Assembly: GCF_002160865.1 (NCBI RefSeq)
Contig: NZ_NFLJ01000026.1
Span: forward strand, 1 to 43,565
DNA: 43,565 nt
Source of the DNA: Massiliimicrobium timonense
GTDB taxonomy: Bacteria > Bacillota_I > Bacilli_A > Erysipelotrichales > Coprobacillaceae
Direction of reading: 5' to 3'
Every line of letters starts with the position of its first letter. Within the stretch, counting starts at the first letter, position 1. A program made the position numbers and the translations under genes. Shown here one piece after another: positions 35,629-43,565 of this stretch. Under the pieces are notes generated by a model. That model made no database searches and had not been told where the DNA came from. It was given only the letters and a program-made list of their open reading frames with translations.

Positions 35629-36522
35629 ATGAGAAAAATAATTGGATTTATCACTGTTTTTTTGATTTTGACTGGTTGTCAAGAAAAAGATCAGGAAGCA
35701 CCAGTATTATTACTTAATAAATCTAGAGTACAGATTGCTTTGAATACATCTTTTGATTATTTGCAGTATGTTGAAAAGGCTTATGATCGTCAAGATGGGG
35801 ATGTGACAGACCACATCAGTTATAACGAAATTGATACATCTAGCGTTGGAAAGAAGACTGTTCATTATAAAGTCACTGATCAGGCTGGAAATCAAAGTCA
35901 GAAAGATTTGATTGTCGATGTTGTAGAATATGTGGGAGATTTGATTAATCCTATTACTGCTCAGGCAGATATCGTAGAAAATCCAGATGATGTAACTGTT
36001 CTTGTCAACAAATTACATGAAATACCAAAAGGCTGGAAACCAGATGACTTAGAAGATGTCATTGATTGTCATCAACAGCTACGTCATGAAGCTAACGAGG
36101 CTTATACCAAATTTTATCAGGCAGCTAAAGCTAAAGGGATAGCCATTTATACGATTTCTGGTTATCGTGAACCTGAAACACAACAGCTTTACTGGGATAA
36201 TTCAGTGAAAGTTTTTGGCGAAGAACATGCGATTCAGTATAATGCCTATCCTCGTCGCAGTGAACATGAATTGGGACTTTGTGTAGATATATCTTATACA
36301 ACCGAAGGTGATCGTTTAAGTGAAAAGGTTGCTGATAGTGCATTAGGAAAGTTTATCGAAAGCGATGCCTATAAATATGGTTTTATATTACGTTATCCTC
36401 AAGATAAAGTGCGTATCACGGGTTATAGTTATGAACCGTGGCATATTCGTTATGTCGGCGTTGATTTAGCAACCAAGTTGCATAATGAAAATATAACACT
36501 AGAAGAATATTATGAAGGTTAA
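35629..36522 (+). CDS. D-alanyl-D-alanine carboxypeptidase family lipoprotein (VanY/LAS)
   Basis: A cell-surface peptidoglycan carboxypeptidase of the LAS metallopeptidase family. The 297 residues start with a lipobox (LILTGCQ, Cys about 17). An Ig-like/Big_5-type domain follows (VQIALNTSFDY to VHYKVTDQAGN), then the catalytic domain with SGYR, the zinc motif SEHELGLCVDI and the second His in EPWHIRY. The substrate should be the terminal D-Ala of the stem peptide. ATG 35629 follows GGAGG; the in-frame ATG 35617 contains that site. It is the first gene of an operon with dut and capA. Confidence 0.88.
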   Translation: MRKIIGFITVFLILTGCQEKDQEAPVLLLNKSRVQIALNTSFDYLQYVEKAYDRQDGDVTDHISYNEIDTSSVGKKTVHYKVTDQAGNQSQKDLIVDVVEYVGDLINPITAQADIVENPDDVTVLVNKLHEIPKGWKPDDLEDVIDCHQQLRHEANEAYTKFYQAAKAKGIAIYTISGYREPETQQLYWDNSVKVFGEEHAIQYNAYPRRSEHELGLCVDISYTTEGDRLSEKVADSALGKFIESDAYKYGFILRYPQDKVRITGYSYEPWHIRYVGVDLATKLHNENITLEEYYEG

Positions 36523-36533
36523 GGAGAATACAT

Positions 36534-37043
36534 ATGACAACAGCAAAATTTTATAAAGTATCTTATCAACAATTTGAGGAAGCTTATTTGGATTATGATC
36601 CAAATGCTTCTAGGGAACAGATTCAAAACATCTATGAATCTATTCAGCTACCAAAACGTGCGACAAAAGGCTCAGCTGGATATGATTTTTATACACCAGT
36701 AGATATTTGTTTGAAACCTCAAGAAACAATCAAGATTCCTACGGGAATTCGTTGTGAAATGAATGAAAGATGGGTTTTAATGATTTATCCAAGAAGTGGA
36801 CTAGGATTTAAGTATCGTTTACAATTAAATAATACAGTGGGTGTCATTGATAGTGATTATTTTTATTCTGATAATGAAGGACATATCTTTATTAAGATGA
36901 CAAATGATACAAATGAAAACAAAACAGTAGAAGTTTTAGCTGGACAGGGTGTTGCTCAAGGAATCTTTATGCAGTATGGGATTGTGGAAGATGATGATGC
37001 CAGTGAAATACGTAATGGTGGATTTGGGAGTACTACAAAATAA
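36534..37043 (+). CDS. dut: dUTP diphosphatase
   Basis: Hydrolyses dUTP to dUMP and so limits uracil in DNA and feeds dTMP synthesis. The 169 residues have the trimeric dUTPase motifs: GSAGYDFYTP (1), PRSGLG (2), NTVGVIDSDYF (3), GQGVAQGIF (4) and a C-terminal NGGFGSTTK P-loop-like arm (5). An N-terminal extension of about 40 residues is longer than in E. coli. AAGGAG precedes it. The next gene starts directly after its stop. Confidence 0.93.
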   Translation: MTTAKFYKVSYQQFEEAYLDYDPNASREQIQNIYESIQLPKRATKGSAGYDFYTPVDICLKPQETIKIPTGIRCEMNERWVLMIYPRSGLGFKYRLQLNNTVGVIDSDYFYSDNEGHIFIKMTNDTNENKTVEVLAGQGVAQGIFMQYGIVEDDDASEIRNGGFGSTTK

Positions 37044-38169
37044 ATGAAAAAGATTCTTGTTTTTGTTGTAATGGCTATGATTATATATGGCTGTCAAAAG
37101 TCTGTACCAGAAAAGAAAACGAAAACTGAAGTGAAAGAAGATATTGTTTCATTTGTTGCAGTTGGTGATAATTTAATGCATCAAAGATTGTTGGATGAAG
37201 CGAAAACAGAAAATGGATATGATTTTTCACCTTACTATACAAATATCAAACCCTATATTGAAAAGGCTGATATTGCTTTTGTGAATCAGGAAACAATCTT
37301 AGGTGGTGGAACACCTTCGGGTTATCCTTATTTTAATACACCTGATGAAATGGCAAAGAATTTACATGATGTGGGTTTTGATGTTGTGAATGGTTCTACA
37401 AATCATGCTTTAGATATGGGATATAAAGGAGTTCAACATTCTATTCAAGTTTTTCAGCAATATCAGGACATGACTTATATTGGTTTATATCAATCAAAAG
37501 ATGAACGTATTCAAGTTGTGAAAAAGAATGGATTGCGTATTGCTTTTTTAACTTATAATCAGATGTTAAATACAACAGAAGATTATCCAGATTATTGTAT
37601 TCATGATTTTAATGAAGAACAAATGAAAAAAGATGTAGAAAACGCCAGAGAAATCAGTGACATCATTATTGTTTCTTGTCATTGGGGTATAGAAAATGAT
37701 ACAGAACCTCAACCTTTTCAAAAGAAAAATGCAAAATTATTAGCTGATTTAGGTGTGGATATTGTGTTAGGAACACATACACATACTTTAGAACCGGTAG
37801 AGTGGATTGAAGGAAAAAGATGGACATCAAACACTTGTTGCTTACAGTTTAGGTAATTTTATTAGTGGTATGTTAGAAGAAGAAACACAATTAGGTGGCA
37901 TGTTATCTTGTGATTTTCGTAAAGATGGAAGTGCATGGAAGATTGAAAATGTCTGTTTGACACCTTTAATGAATCATTATGAAGCTTCTGATCCTCAAAA
38001 TGTGGAAGATACCAGAGAAAGATTTACTGTTTATAGATTAAAAGATTACACAAATGATTTAGCTAAAAAACATGCTTTGCAAGGATATAATGGTATAACA
38101 ATTTCAAAAGAACGTATGCAAGAAAAGGTAAAAGAAAGAGTAGGAAGTCATATTCAAATTGATATGTAG
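37044..38169 (+). pseudogene. CapA family (metallophosphatase-like) lipoprotein, frameshifted
   Basis: The protein starts with a lipobox (MIIYGCQ) and the CapA/PgsA fold motifs VAVGDNLMH, NQETILGG, NGSTNHALDMG, SCHWG and GTHTHTLEPVEW. The frame then breaks at a five-A run (37814-37818) and ends at 37856. The +1 frame continues with DGHQTLVAYSLGNFISG to the stop at 38169. Removing one A restores a CapA protein of about 375 residues. Relatives act in capsule or poly-gamma-glutamate handling at the cell surface. The start codon directly follows the dut stop. It may be a true mutation, a phase-variable tract or a sequence error. Confidence 0.85.
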
Positions 38170-38192
38170 GGAACAGAAATGTTCCCTTTTTT
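38169..38192 (+). terminator. Terminator after capA
   Basis: GGGAACA and TGTTCCC, 7-bp perfect stem, GAAA loop, six T. The first G is the last base of the stop codon. Confidence 0.9.
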
Positions 38193-38218
38193 GATATGGT
38201 ACTCATGTTTCAATTCCA

Positions 38219-38247
38219 TTGAATAGCTGATCTTCTGTTGATATAAT
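38219..38247 (+). promoter_or_regulatory. Sigma-A promoter of the 38269 gene
   Basis: TTGAAT, 17-bp spacer, TATAAT. Start near 38254, which rules out the ATG at 38248 as start codon. Confidence 0.75.
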
Positions 38248-38268
38248 ATGAGATATAGGAGTAAAAAT

Positions 38269-38853
38269 ATGGCTAGAAAGAAAATACCTTCAATTGATGA
38301 ATTAAGAGATTATCAAGAAAAGCAAAAGGCTTATCTTCAAGATTGTATTAAAAATCATAAAACATTTGTTATAAGTGGTCCAAAGTTTCAAGGAGAAAAT
38401 ATTTGGGTAGCTAAAAGTACTTTGCCTTTAATGGAAGCAGCCAAAGAAGTTGGAGCATCTCCAGAAGAAATATGGCAGTTATGTAGTAAACTATCAACCC
38501 TGACACATGCTCCCATAACAAAAAAAGAATATGAGAGAATGATTCCTTTTTCTAAAAAACCCCACACAGTTGATACAGTTCTTCAGTTTTTAGAAAACAA
38601 TATTCCTCAATATAATCAAAAAAGACATTGTTTAGATTTTGATATTGTTGCTTATTTTTATTGTTATGCATTGATTTCACTTTCAGATTATAGACAAGAA
38701 GATTGTCAAAAAAAATTATGGTGTGCTGTGAATGACTTTGTTGAAAAAGATCAAAGTATGGCTATGGTCTTACTAAGAAACATGAAAGTTTTAGAACCGA
38801 CACGTCCTTTTTTGACACCAATGAAAGAAAAGTTAGAAAAAGCAATAGAATGA
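38269..38853 (+). CDS. Conserved-looking soluble protein of unknown function
   Basis: The 194 residues are helical and soluble with no motif I recognise. They begin MARKKIPSIDELRDYQEKQ. A central MIPFSKKPHTVDTVLQFL segment and a helical C-terminal part follow. AGGAG is 7 bases before ATG 38269, and the promoter's predicted start site supports this over ATG 38248. It is followed 13 bases later by a small membrane protein gene and may be co-transcribed with it. Confidence 0.55.
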   Translation: MARKKIPSIDELRDYQEKQKAYLQDCIKNHKTFVISGPKFQGENIWVAKSTLPLMEAAKEVGASPEEIWQLCSKLSTLTHAPITKKEYERMIPFSKKPHTVDTVLQFLENNIPQYNQKRHCLDFDIVAYFYCYALISLSDYRQEDCQKKLWCAVNDFVEKDQSMAMVLLRNMKVLEPTRPFLTPMKEKLEKAIE

Positions 38854-38866
38854 AAAGAGGTCAATT

Positions 38867-39058
38867 ATGAAAAATAAAGATGAAATAAAAACATATATGT
38901 TAGAGGGAATGTCAATAGGAATGTGTATTGGTGTATCATTAGGAGTCAATATAGGGATGTTTATTAACAATATTCCTATATGTATATGTTTTGGAATAAG
39001 TATAGGATCAGGGCTTGGCTTACTTATAGGAGTTTTAATCAAAAAAGATAAATCTTAG
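38867..39058 (+). CDS. Small glycine-zipper membrane protein
   Basis: The 63 residues include two hydrophobic stretches with regularly spaced Gly (GMSIGMCIGVSLGVNIG and GISIGSGLGLLIG), typical of glycine-zipper helices that pack or oligomerise in membranes. AAAGAGG lies before the ATG. An antisense frame of similar length exists, but it only mirrors the Gly-Ile repeat. The function is unknown. Confidence 0.5.
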   Translation: MKNKDEIKTYMLEGMSIGMCIGVSLGVNIGMFINNIPICICFGISIGSGLGLLIGVLIKKDKS

Positions 39059-39259
39059 TTGTGATGGATTAATAAAAATGATTTAGAATTTATTTGAGAG
39101 CAGTTATCTAAGTGAAATGAGATTATATATCAAACTAGGAGTTACTGCTCAAAAAAGAAATAAACAATGTCTAAGATATTGAAGTGAAAAGCAATGAATA
39201 ACCTGCAAGTTTGTTTTATATACTTGTATCTTTGTTTTGGATAATGGATTAGGTAGAAA

Positions 39260-39334
39260 ATTGCCTTCATTATTATTGGTCTAGGTTGGCTTATATCTGC
39301 TATATCTGGATTTATAGAAAATTTTAAAAAGTAG
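39260..39334 (+). pseudogene. Remnant of a relative of the two-helix membrane protein at 8375
   Basis: The frame reads IAFIIIGLGWLISAISGF then IENFKK and TAG. It aligns with IVLIIIAIFWIISGISNL and LEYFGK of the 8375 protein. A TAG at 39254 interrupts the frame upstream. The rest of the gap (39059-39253) has no ORF and appears to be decayed coding sequence of the same gene or neighbours. Confidence 0.6.
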
Positions 39335-39366
39335 AATGTTGTTTATTTGAGGAGATAGAATAAAGC

Positions 39367-39876
39367 ATGATATTAGAAACAGAGCGTCTATATTTAAGAG
39401 AGATGAATCAAAGTGATTTTGAAGATTTAGCTGAAATTTTACAGAACCCTAGAGTGATGTATGCTTATGAGCATGATTTTTCAGATAATGATGTACAGGA
39501 ATGGCTTGATAGGCAAATAACAAGATATGAAAAATATGGTTTTGGATTATGGGCAGTTATATTAAAGAATACAGATGAAATGATAGGACAGGCTGGTTTG
39601 ACTATGCAGCCTTATAAAGATACTGAAGTGTTAGAAATTGGTTATTTATTAAAAGAAAGGTTTTGGCATTATGGATATGCAAGTGAAGCAGCCAATGGAT
39701 GTAAAAAGTATGCTTTTGAACAATTAAACAGGGATAAAGTTTATTCTATTATAAAATCAGATAATTATGCTTCTATGAAAGTCGCCAAAAGTATGGGAAT
39801 GAAAAAAGAAGATGAATTTATGACACAATATTATAATGGTAAGATGCTTCATTATCTCTATTCTGTTTACAAATAA
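39367..39876 (+). CDS. GNAT acetyltransferase (RimJ/RimL type)
   Basis: The 169-residue protein begins LETERLYLREMNQSDFEDL, the usual start of the RimJ/RimL branch. The acetyl-CoA region is EIGYLLKERFWHYGYASEAA, followed by INS/NYASMKVAKSMGMKKE. The substrate may be a protein N-terminus or a small molecule. GGAG lies about 13 bases upstream of the ATG. It is not closely related to the acetyltransferase at 9489. Confidence 0.85.
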   Translation: MILETERLYLREMNQSDFEDLAEILQNPRVMYAYEHDFSDNDVQEWLDRQITRYEKYGFGLWAVILKNTDEMIGQAGLTMQPYKDTEVLEIGYLLKERFWHYGYASEAANGCKKYAFEQLNRDKVYSIIKSDNYASMKVAKSMGMKKEDEFMTQYYNGKMLHYLYSVYK

Positions 39877-39931
39877 ATCAAAATGAAATAGGAATATTGG
39901 TTTTGTAAACAATCAAGAAAAGGTGGAATGA

Positions 39932-40759
39932 ATGATGTCAGTACAAACAAATTTTGAAAAAGACTTTGAAACAGAAGAATATGAAATGCTTATTTTAGTT
40001 CGATCATCTTGTAAAGGAGCAGCAAATATAGAAGATATGTTGAAACCATTTGTTGATTTTCTTGCGTCCATAGATTTGCGTACAGGTCAGTTCTCTCATG
40101 AGAAAGGTCGTCTTGAATGGCTTATCAAAAATGACAATAATCGTCAAGGATGGGGATATGAATTTAAACAATTGGGCATTTATCGTATTACTGTTAGAAA
40201 ATGTATACCACAAGATCAGACACCATATATGAACAATAGATATATGCTTATCAATATGCTTGAAGAAAATGCATCAAATAAAAAATTAGAAGCTTTGAAA
40301 GCATATTATGCTAAGCCAGTTTCTATAGAAAATGAATTAGGTTCTTTTGCCTTAGATAGAGAATTTTCATGGTTTGAAGGAATTGTCAATTGGAATGGAG
40401 TAGAAGCCAATGTCTATTTAGAAACCGATGAGGAGGATGGAGATACAGCCAAACAGGCAATGAAGGTATTAAAAAGAGTTGTAGATAATATTGTGGAAAA
40501 TGATGCAAGGTATCGTGAATATGCCGCAGAAGAACTTACAGAACTGGCAAATGACTGGATGGAAGCATCGGATGAAATTGATACAGAAGAAATCACAAAA
40601 GAAATATTTATGAAACGTATGGAAATGAGCGAAATAATGGTGAGCTCAAATGGAAGTTTATCTTTGTTTTACAATGATGATGATATGTTCTGGGGACATG
40701 TTATTGAAATAGATGTTGATTCAAGTGGAGAGATTATAAATGCTCATATAGCTGGGTAA
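39932..40759 (+). CDS. DUF2262-like protein
   Basis: The 275-residue soluble, acidic protein has a C-terminal half matching the DUF2262 pattern: ALDREFSWFEGIVNWNG, YLETDEEDGDTAKQAM, AAEELTELANDW and the ending FYNDDDMFWGHVIEI. The N-terminal half (to about 120) is a separate domain. DUF2262 proteins are common singletons in Firmicute accessory regions, and some sit in immunity gene arrays. The role is unknown. AAGGTGG precedes two adjacent ATGs; the first is used. Confidence 0.65.
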   Translation: MMSVQTNFEKDFETEEYEMLILVRSSCKGAANIEDMLKPFVDFLASIDLRTGQFSHEKGRLEWLIKNDNNRQGWGYEFKQLGIYRITVRKCIPQDQTPYMNNRYMLINMLEENASNKKLEALKAYYAKPVSIENELGSFALDREFSWFEGIVNWNGVEANVYLETDEEDGDTAKQAMKVLKRVVDNIVENDARYREYAAEELTELANDWMEASDEIDTEEITKEIFMKRMEMSEIMVSSNGSLSLFYNDDDMFWGHVIEIDVDSSGEIINAHIAG

Positions 40760-40792
40760 GAGTAAAAAAGAATTTAAGGAGAGGAGAATCAT

Positions 40793-41254
40793 ATGACTGG
40801 ATATATGAAAGAAATGCGAAAATTTGTTGGACATAGGACAATCATTCAATGTGCAGCCAGTATAATATGTGTAGATGATAATGGAAAAATATTACTTGGA
40901 AGAAGAAATGACAATCATATGCTTGGTTATTCCGGCGGTTCGGTTGAAATTGATGAATATGTTGAGGATTGTGCAAAAAGAGAACTATTTGAAGAAATGG
41001 GTATCATAGCCAAAGAATTGGAATTTTTCTGTGTAAACTCTGGACCTGAAGCTCATTATATTTATCCTAATGGTGACGAAGTATCTAATTTTGAAATAGT
41101 ATATCTGTGTAGAAAGTGGACGGGAAATCCAAATTCAAATGATGGAGAGATGGATGAATTACGTTTTTATGATCCAAAAGAAATTGATATCAATCAAATA
41201 TCTCCACCAATTAAAAAAGTTGTAGCAGATTATATCAATAAGTTTGGTAAATAA
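40793..41254 (+). CDS. NUDIX hydrolase
   Basis: Hydrolyses a nucleoside diphosphate linked to another group; the substrate is unknown. The Nudix box is complete and matches G-x5-E-x7-REU-x-EE-x-GU: GSVEIDE, then RELFEEMGI (box about residues 44-67 of 153). The upstream strand LLGRRNDNHMLGYSGG is typical. GGAGAGGAG precedes the start. It lies in a row of same-strand small genes with 20-30 base gaps. Confidence 0.92.
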   Translation: MTGYMKEMRKFVGHRTIIQCAASIICVDDNGKILLGRRNDNHMLGYSGGSVEIDEYVEDCAKRELFEEMGIIAKELEFFCVNSGPEAHYIYPNGDEVSNFEIVYLCRKWTGNPNSNDGEMDELRFYDPKEIDINQISPPIKKVVADYINKFGK

Positions 41255-41271
41255 TTTAAGGAGAAGAAAGA

Positions 41272-41532
41272 ATGGAAGATAAAAAGATATTAAAAAAGAT
41301 ATTACTTGATAATATTGATAAAATTCATATAACTGAAATGGGAGTTTATAGAATCAAAAGAAATCTAAAGATAGATACAGATGATGTTGTTGAGTATTGT
41401 AAAGATAAGGTGTTGGATAAAAAGTGTAACATATACAAACAAGGTAAAAATTGGTATTGTGAAGTTGGAAATATCAAAATCACTATCAATTCATATAGTT
41501 ATACAATTATTACAGCACATATTGTTAAGTAA
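41272..41532 (+). CDS. DUF3781 protein
   Basis: This 86-residue protein matches the DUF3781 pattern well: ILLDNIDKIHITEMGVYRIKRNL, DTDDVVEYCK, GKNWYCEV and the ending INSYSYTIITAH. The family is found across Firmicutes, often beside NUDIX, acetyltransferase and other accessory genes. Function unknown. AAGGAG lies 9 bases upstream. The gap to the NUDIX gene is only 17 bases. Confidence 0.8.
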   Translation: MEDKKILKKILLDNIDKIHITEMGVYRIKRNLKIDTDDVVEYCKDKVLDKKCNIYKQGKNWYCEVGNIKITINSYSYTIITAHIVK

Positions 41533-41560
41533 ATTTGAATTTATTGAGGAGAGCTAAAAA

Positions 41561-42106
41561 ATGAACTTGAAAGATTTGAAAAAAGATTGTGCCCAAAAGC
41601 AAAAGAAAGGTATTCATTTTATCATTGCATCAGTAGTAATATGGATTATGGTTTTAATCGTACAATTAACAGATTTACCTATATTAACAAAAAATCTATT
41701 GACATTTTGTTGCACTGCACCATTATTACCTATAGCTTTTTTAATTTCTAAAATATTAAAAATACAATTTCAAGATAAAAGTAATCCATTAAACTACTTA
41801 GGAATACTATTTTCTGCAAATCAAATGATATATCTTTTAATAGCAATGTGGATTTATCCTACATTGCCGGATAAAATGCTAATGGTTATTGCTATGATAT
41901 TCGGAGCACATTTATTGCCATACAGTTGGTTATATAATTCAAAAACATATATGGTATTGTCAATAATTATTCCAATATTATCTTTGATAGTTGGTTTAAA
42001 TTTTGCTAATTATACTCTTGCAATAATGATGATACTGATAGAAATAATATTTAGTGTCCTGTTATCATTTGAAAATAAGAGAATAGTAAATGATTATGTC
42101 CAATAA
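41561..42106 (+). CDS. Polytopic membrane protein, possibly DUF7010
   Basis: The 181 residues have about six hydrophobic helices. Motif-like parts are MNLKDLKKDCAQKQKKG at the N-terminus, FCCTAPLLPIAFLISKIL, NPLNYLGILFSANQMIYL and FGAHLLPYSWLYNSKTY. This resembles the family annotated as DUF7010, recalled from memory. GAGGAG is about 10 bases upstream. No function is known. Confidence 0.55.
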   Translation: MNLKDLKKDCAQKQKKGIHFIIASVVIWIMVLIVQLTDLPILTKNLLTFCCTAPLLPIAFLISKILKIQFQDKSNPLNYLGILFSANQMIYLLIAMWIYPTLPDKMLMVIAMIFGAHLLPYSWLYNSKTYMVLSIIIPILSLIVGLNFANYTLAIMMILIEIIFSVLLSFENKRIVNDYVQ

Positions 42107-42129
42107 ATTAGAATTTGGAGTGAAACAGA

Positions 42130-42612
42130 ATGATTATAATAATCGAAACCGTAATTTTATGTATCGCGTTTTTTCTAATATGTTTTTGGGGAACAGGTAC
42201 AGATAACAAAAATTTAAAAAGCTATTCATCTTATCCAGATGAAGTGCAAAATCGAATAAAGAGTATTGCAGAATATCAAGGAAAATTTAAGGAAAGCAAT
42301 AAAGTGGTTACATTTATATCCAATTTTCTGTTATTTCTGTTCGTACTATTTATATTAGGGTTGTTTATCAAAGAAAATGGCTTCACACATAATTTTCTTT
42401 GTTTATGTATTATAGGACAGGGATTGAATATCTTTGACTTATTTATTGTAGACCTTTTATGGTGGCGGAATACAAAGCGTGTTCGTTTAAGAAAAATACC
42501 AGAAAAGGAATTGTATCAAAATCCGAAAAAGCATATAGAAGCGTTTATCAGAGCCTTTATTATGTATCTGCTAATTGCTCTGATAGACGGATATATATTG
42601 ACACTTTTATAG
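42130..42612 (+). CDS. Membrane protein, paralogue of the gene at 6746
   Basis: The 160-residue protein has about four helices. FDLFIVDLLWWRNTKR (near residue 107) aligns with FDRFFVDWYWVEHTKAW of the 6746 protein, and helix positions agree. Family not named. The upstream sequence AAATTAGAATTTGGAG matches that before 6746 (AAATTAGAATTTGAAAG), so gene and upstream element appear to have been duplicated together. Confidence 0.55.
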   Translation: MIIIIETVILCIAFFLICFWGTGTDNKNLKSYSSYPDEVQNRIKSIAEYQGKFKESNKVVTFISNFLLFLFVLFILGLFIKENGFTHNFLCLCIIGQGLNIFDLFIVDLLWWRNTKRVRLRKIPEKELYQNPKKHIEAFIRAFIMYLLIALIDGYILTLL

Positions 42613-42654
42613 GAATAAATATAAGTAAATCCTAATTTGAAAGTGAGATAATCT

Positions 42655-43565
42655 ATGAATAAATTTTTAAAAATTAGTATAATTATAATTGAAGTTATTA
42701 TTTTCCTTATAGTATTGTTGATGATAATAAGTTTCGTTAATCATAAAATAAAATTAAAAAAAGAAGATAAATTTTTTAAAACAACTGGTAAAATTGTTGA
42801 AGTTAATAATCATAATATAAATGTTTATGTAAGTGGAAATTCCAATAGTGATACAACATTAGTATTTATGTCTGGAGGAGGAACTTGTTCACCTACACTT
42901 GATTTTAAAACACTATATTCATTATTTGAAAATGATTATCAAATAGCAGTAGTAGAAAAAGCAGGTTATGGTTTTAGTGATATAAGTGATATTGATAGAG
43001 ATATAGATACAATTTTATTTGAAACAAGAGAATCATTGAATAAAGCAGGTATAAAAAACAATAGATATATTTTATTTCCTCATTCTATGTCTGGAATTGA
43101 AGCATTATATTGGGCAAATAAATATCCAGATGAAATAAAAGGAATAGTGGGATTAGATCCATCAGTTCCTAAAGCATACGAGAATATGAAAATAAATAAT
43201 ATGCTCCTTTCTTTAGCTAAATTTGGAGCAGATATAGGACTTACTAGATTTATACCATCTATTGTTAATTCTTCTTCTGCAATTAAAGATGGAAATTTAA
43301 CAGATGAAGAAAAAAAGTTGTATAGAATTGTTTTTTATAGAAGAACAGCAACAACTTCAATGCTAAATGAAACAAAACAGATAAAAGAAAATGCTAAAAA
43401 AATAGAAAGTATTGATATTACTAATGTACCTATGTTATTTTTTATATCTAATGGAGATGGGACAGGATATGCAAAAGAACAATGGAGAAACTTTATTATT
43501 GATTATATAAATAGTAAGCAAAATGGAGAATATAAAATTTTGGAATGTTCTCATTATGTTCATAA
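42655..43565 (+). CDS. Alpha/beta hydrolase with N-terminal membrane anchor (3' end outside the window)
   Basis: The frame is open to the window end (303 codons). An N-terminal helix (ISIIIIEVIIFLIVLLMIIS) anchors the protein. The hydrolase fold shows the oxyanion region FMSGGGT, the nucleophile elbow PHSMSG (Ser in H-S-M-S-G), an acid candidate in FFISNGDGTG and the catalytic His likely in CSHYVH at the very end. The substrate is unknown. GAAAGTGAG precedes the ATG at 42655. The motif AAATCCTAATTTG upstream recurs elsewhere in the islands. Confidence 0.8.
   Translation, partial: MNKFLKISIIIIEVIIFLIVLLMIISFVNHKIKLKKEDKFFKTTGKIVEVNNHNINVYVSGNSNSDTTLVFMSGGGTCSPTLDFKTLYSLFENDYQIAVVEKAGYGFSDISDIDRDIDTILFETRESLNKAGIKNNRYILFPHSMSGIEALYWANKYPDEIKGIVGLDPSVPKAYENMKINNMLLSLAKFGADIGLTRFIPSIVNSSSAIKDGNLTDEEKKLYRIVFYRRTATTSMLNETKQIKENAKKIESIDITNVPMLFFISNGDGTGYAKEQWRNFIIDYINSKQNGEYKILECSHYVH

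Noticed and set aside
38833-39042. Antisense ORF opposite the glycine-zipper protein
   Set aside because: It is an Ile/Pro repeat produced by the reverse complement of Gly/Ile codons. The plus strand has a ribosome site.

Overview
This is a low-GC, AT-rich Gram-positive-type chromosome segment. Strong AGGAGG ribosome sites, near-consensus sigma-A promoters with 17-bp spacers, intrinsic terminators, a type III glutamine synthetase and an Fe-S type PurF all point to a gut Firmicute. An Erysipelotrichia/Coprobacillaceae-like host is the best guess. It is inferred from gene content and style, because no rRNA or other taxonomic marker is in the window.

Layout. Positions 1-1028 hold the tail of an Rpn/PD-(D/E)XK family protein and a decayed gene. 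Positions 1029-5720 hold ilvA (threonine deaminase) and an orphan carB (carbamoyl-phosphate synthase large subunit). Positions 5.8-13.6 kb are an accessory island of small single genes: a DUF2185 protein, membrane proteins, a RelA/SpoT-domain protein with an overlapping small partner, an AAA ATPase, an acetyltransferase, a lipoprotein and an AlbA/Schlafen-type regulator behind three spaced operators. Positions 13.6-31.1 kb are a glutamine and nitrogen core: purF (minus strand), then glnN-asnB-gltB-gltD-amt-glnK as one apparent operon, then carAB. Positions 31.1-38.2 kb hold an unknown membrane-anchored protein, decayed transporter and Crp remnants, a minus-strand pair (zinc phospholipase C-like, UMF1-type MFS), a flavodoxin, and a DD-carboxypeptidase-dut-CapA operon in which capA is frameshifted. 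Positions 38.2-43.6 kb are a second accessory island (acetyltransferase, DUF2262, NUDIX, DUF3781, membrane proteins, truncated alpha/beta hydrolase). It shares gene families and upstream motifs with the first island.

How the genes work together. Amt imports ammonium and PII (GlnK) senses nitrogen state. GlnN makes glutamine and GltBD returns it to glutamate. AsnB, PurF and CarA spend glutamine amide nitrogen on asparagine, purines, and arginine/pyrimidines.

Most notable are RNA-level controls. Both carB loci, 24 kb apart, carry the same leader: promoter, short ORF ending in a U-rich stretch, and a terminator that begins at its stop codon. This layout resembles enterobacterial pyrBI attenuation. 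The purF leader contains a decoy copy of its own Shine-Dalgarno region, and both copies can pair with the same anti-SD segment, which looks like a translational switch. Other leads are a candidate toxSAS-like gene pair, a three-site operator with exact 32-bp spacing, and two poly-A frame problems.
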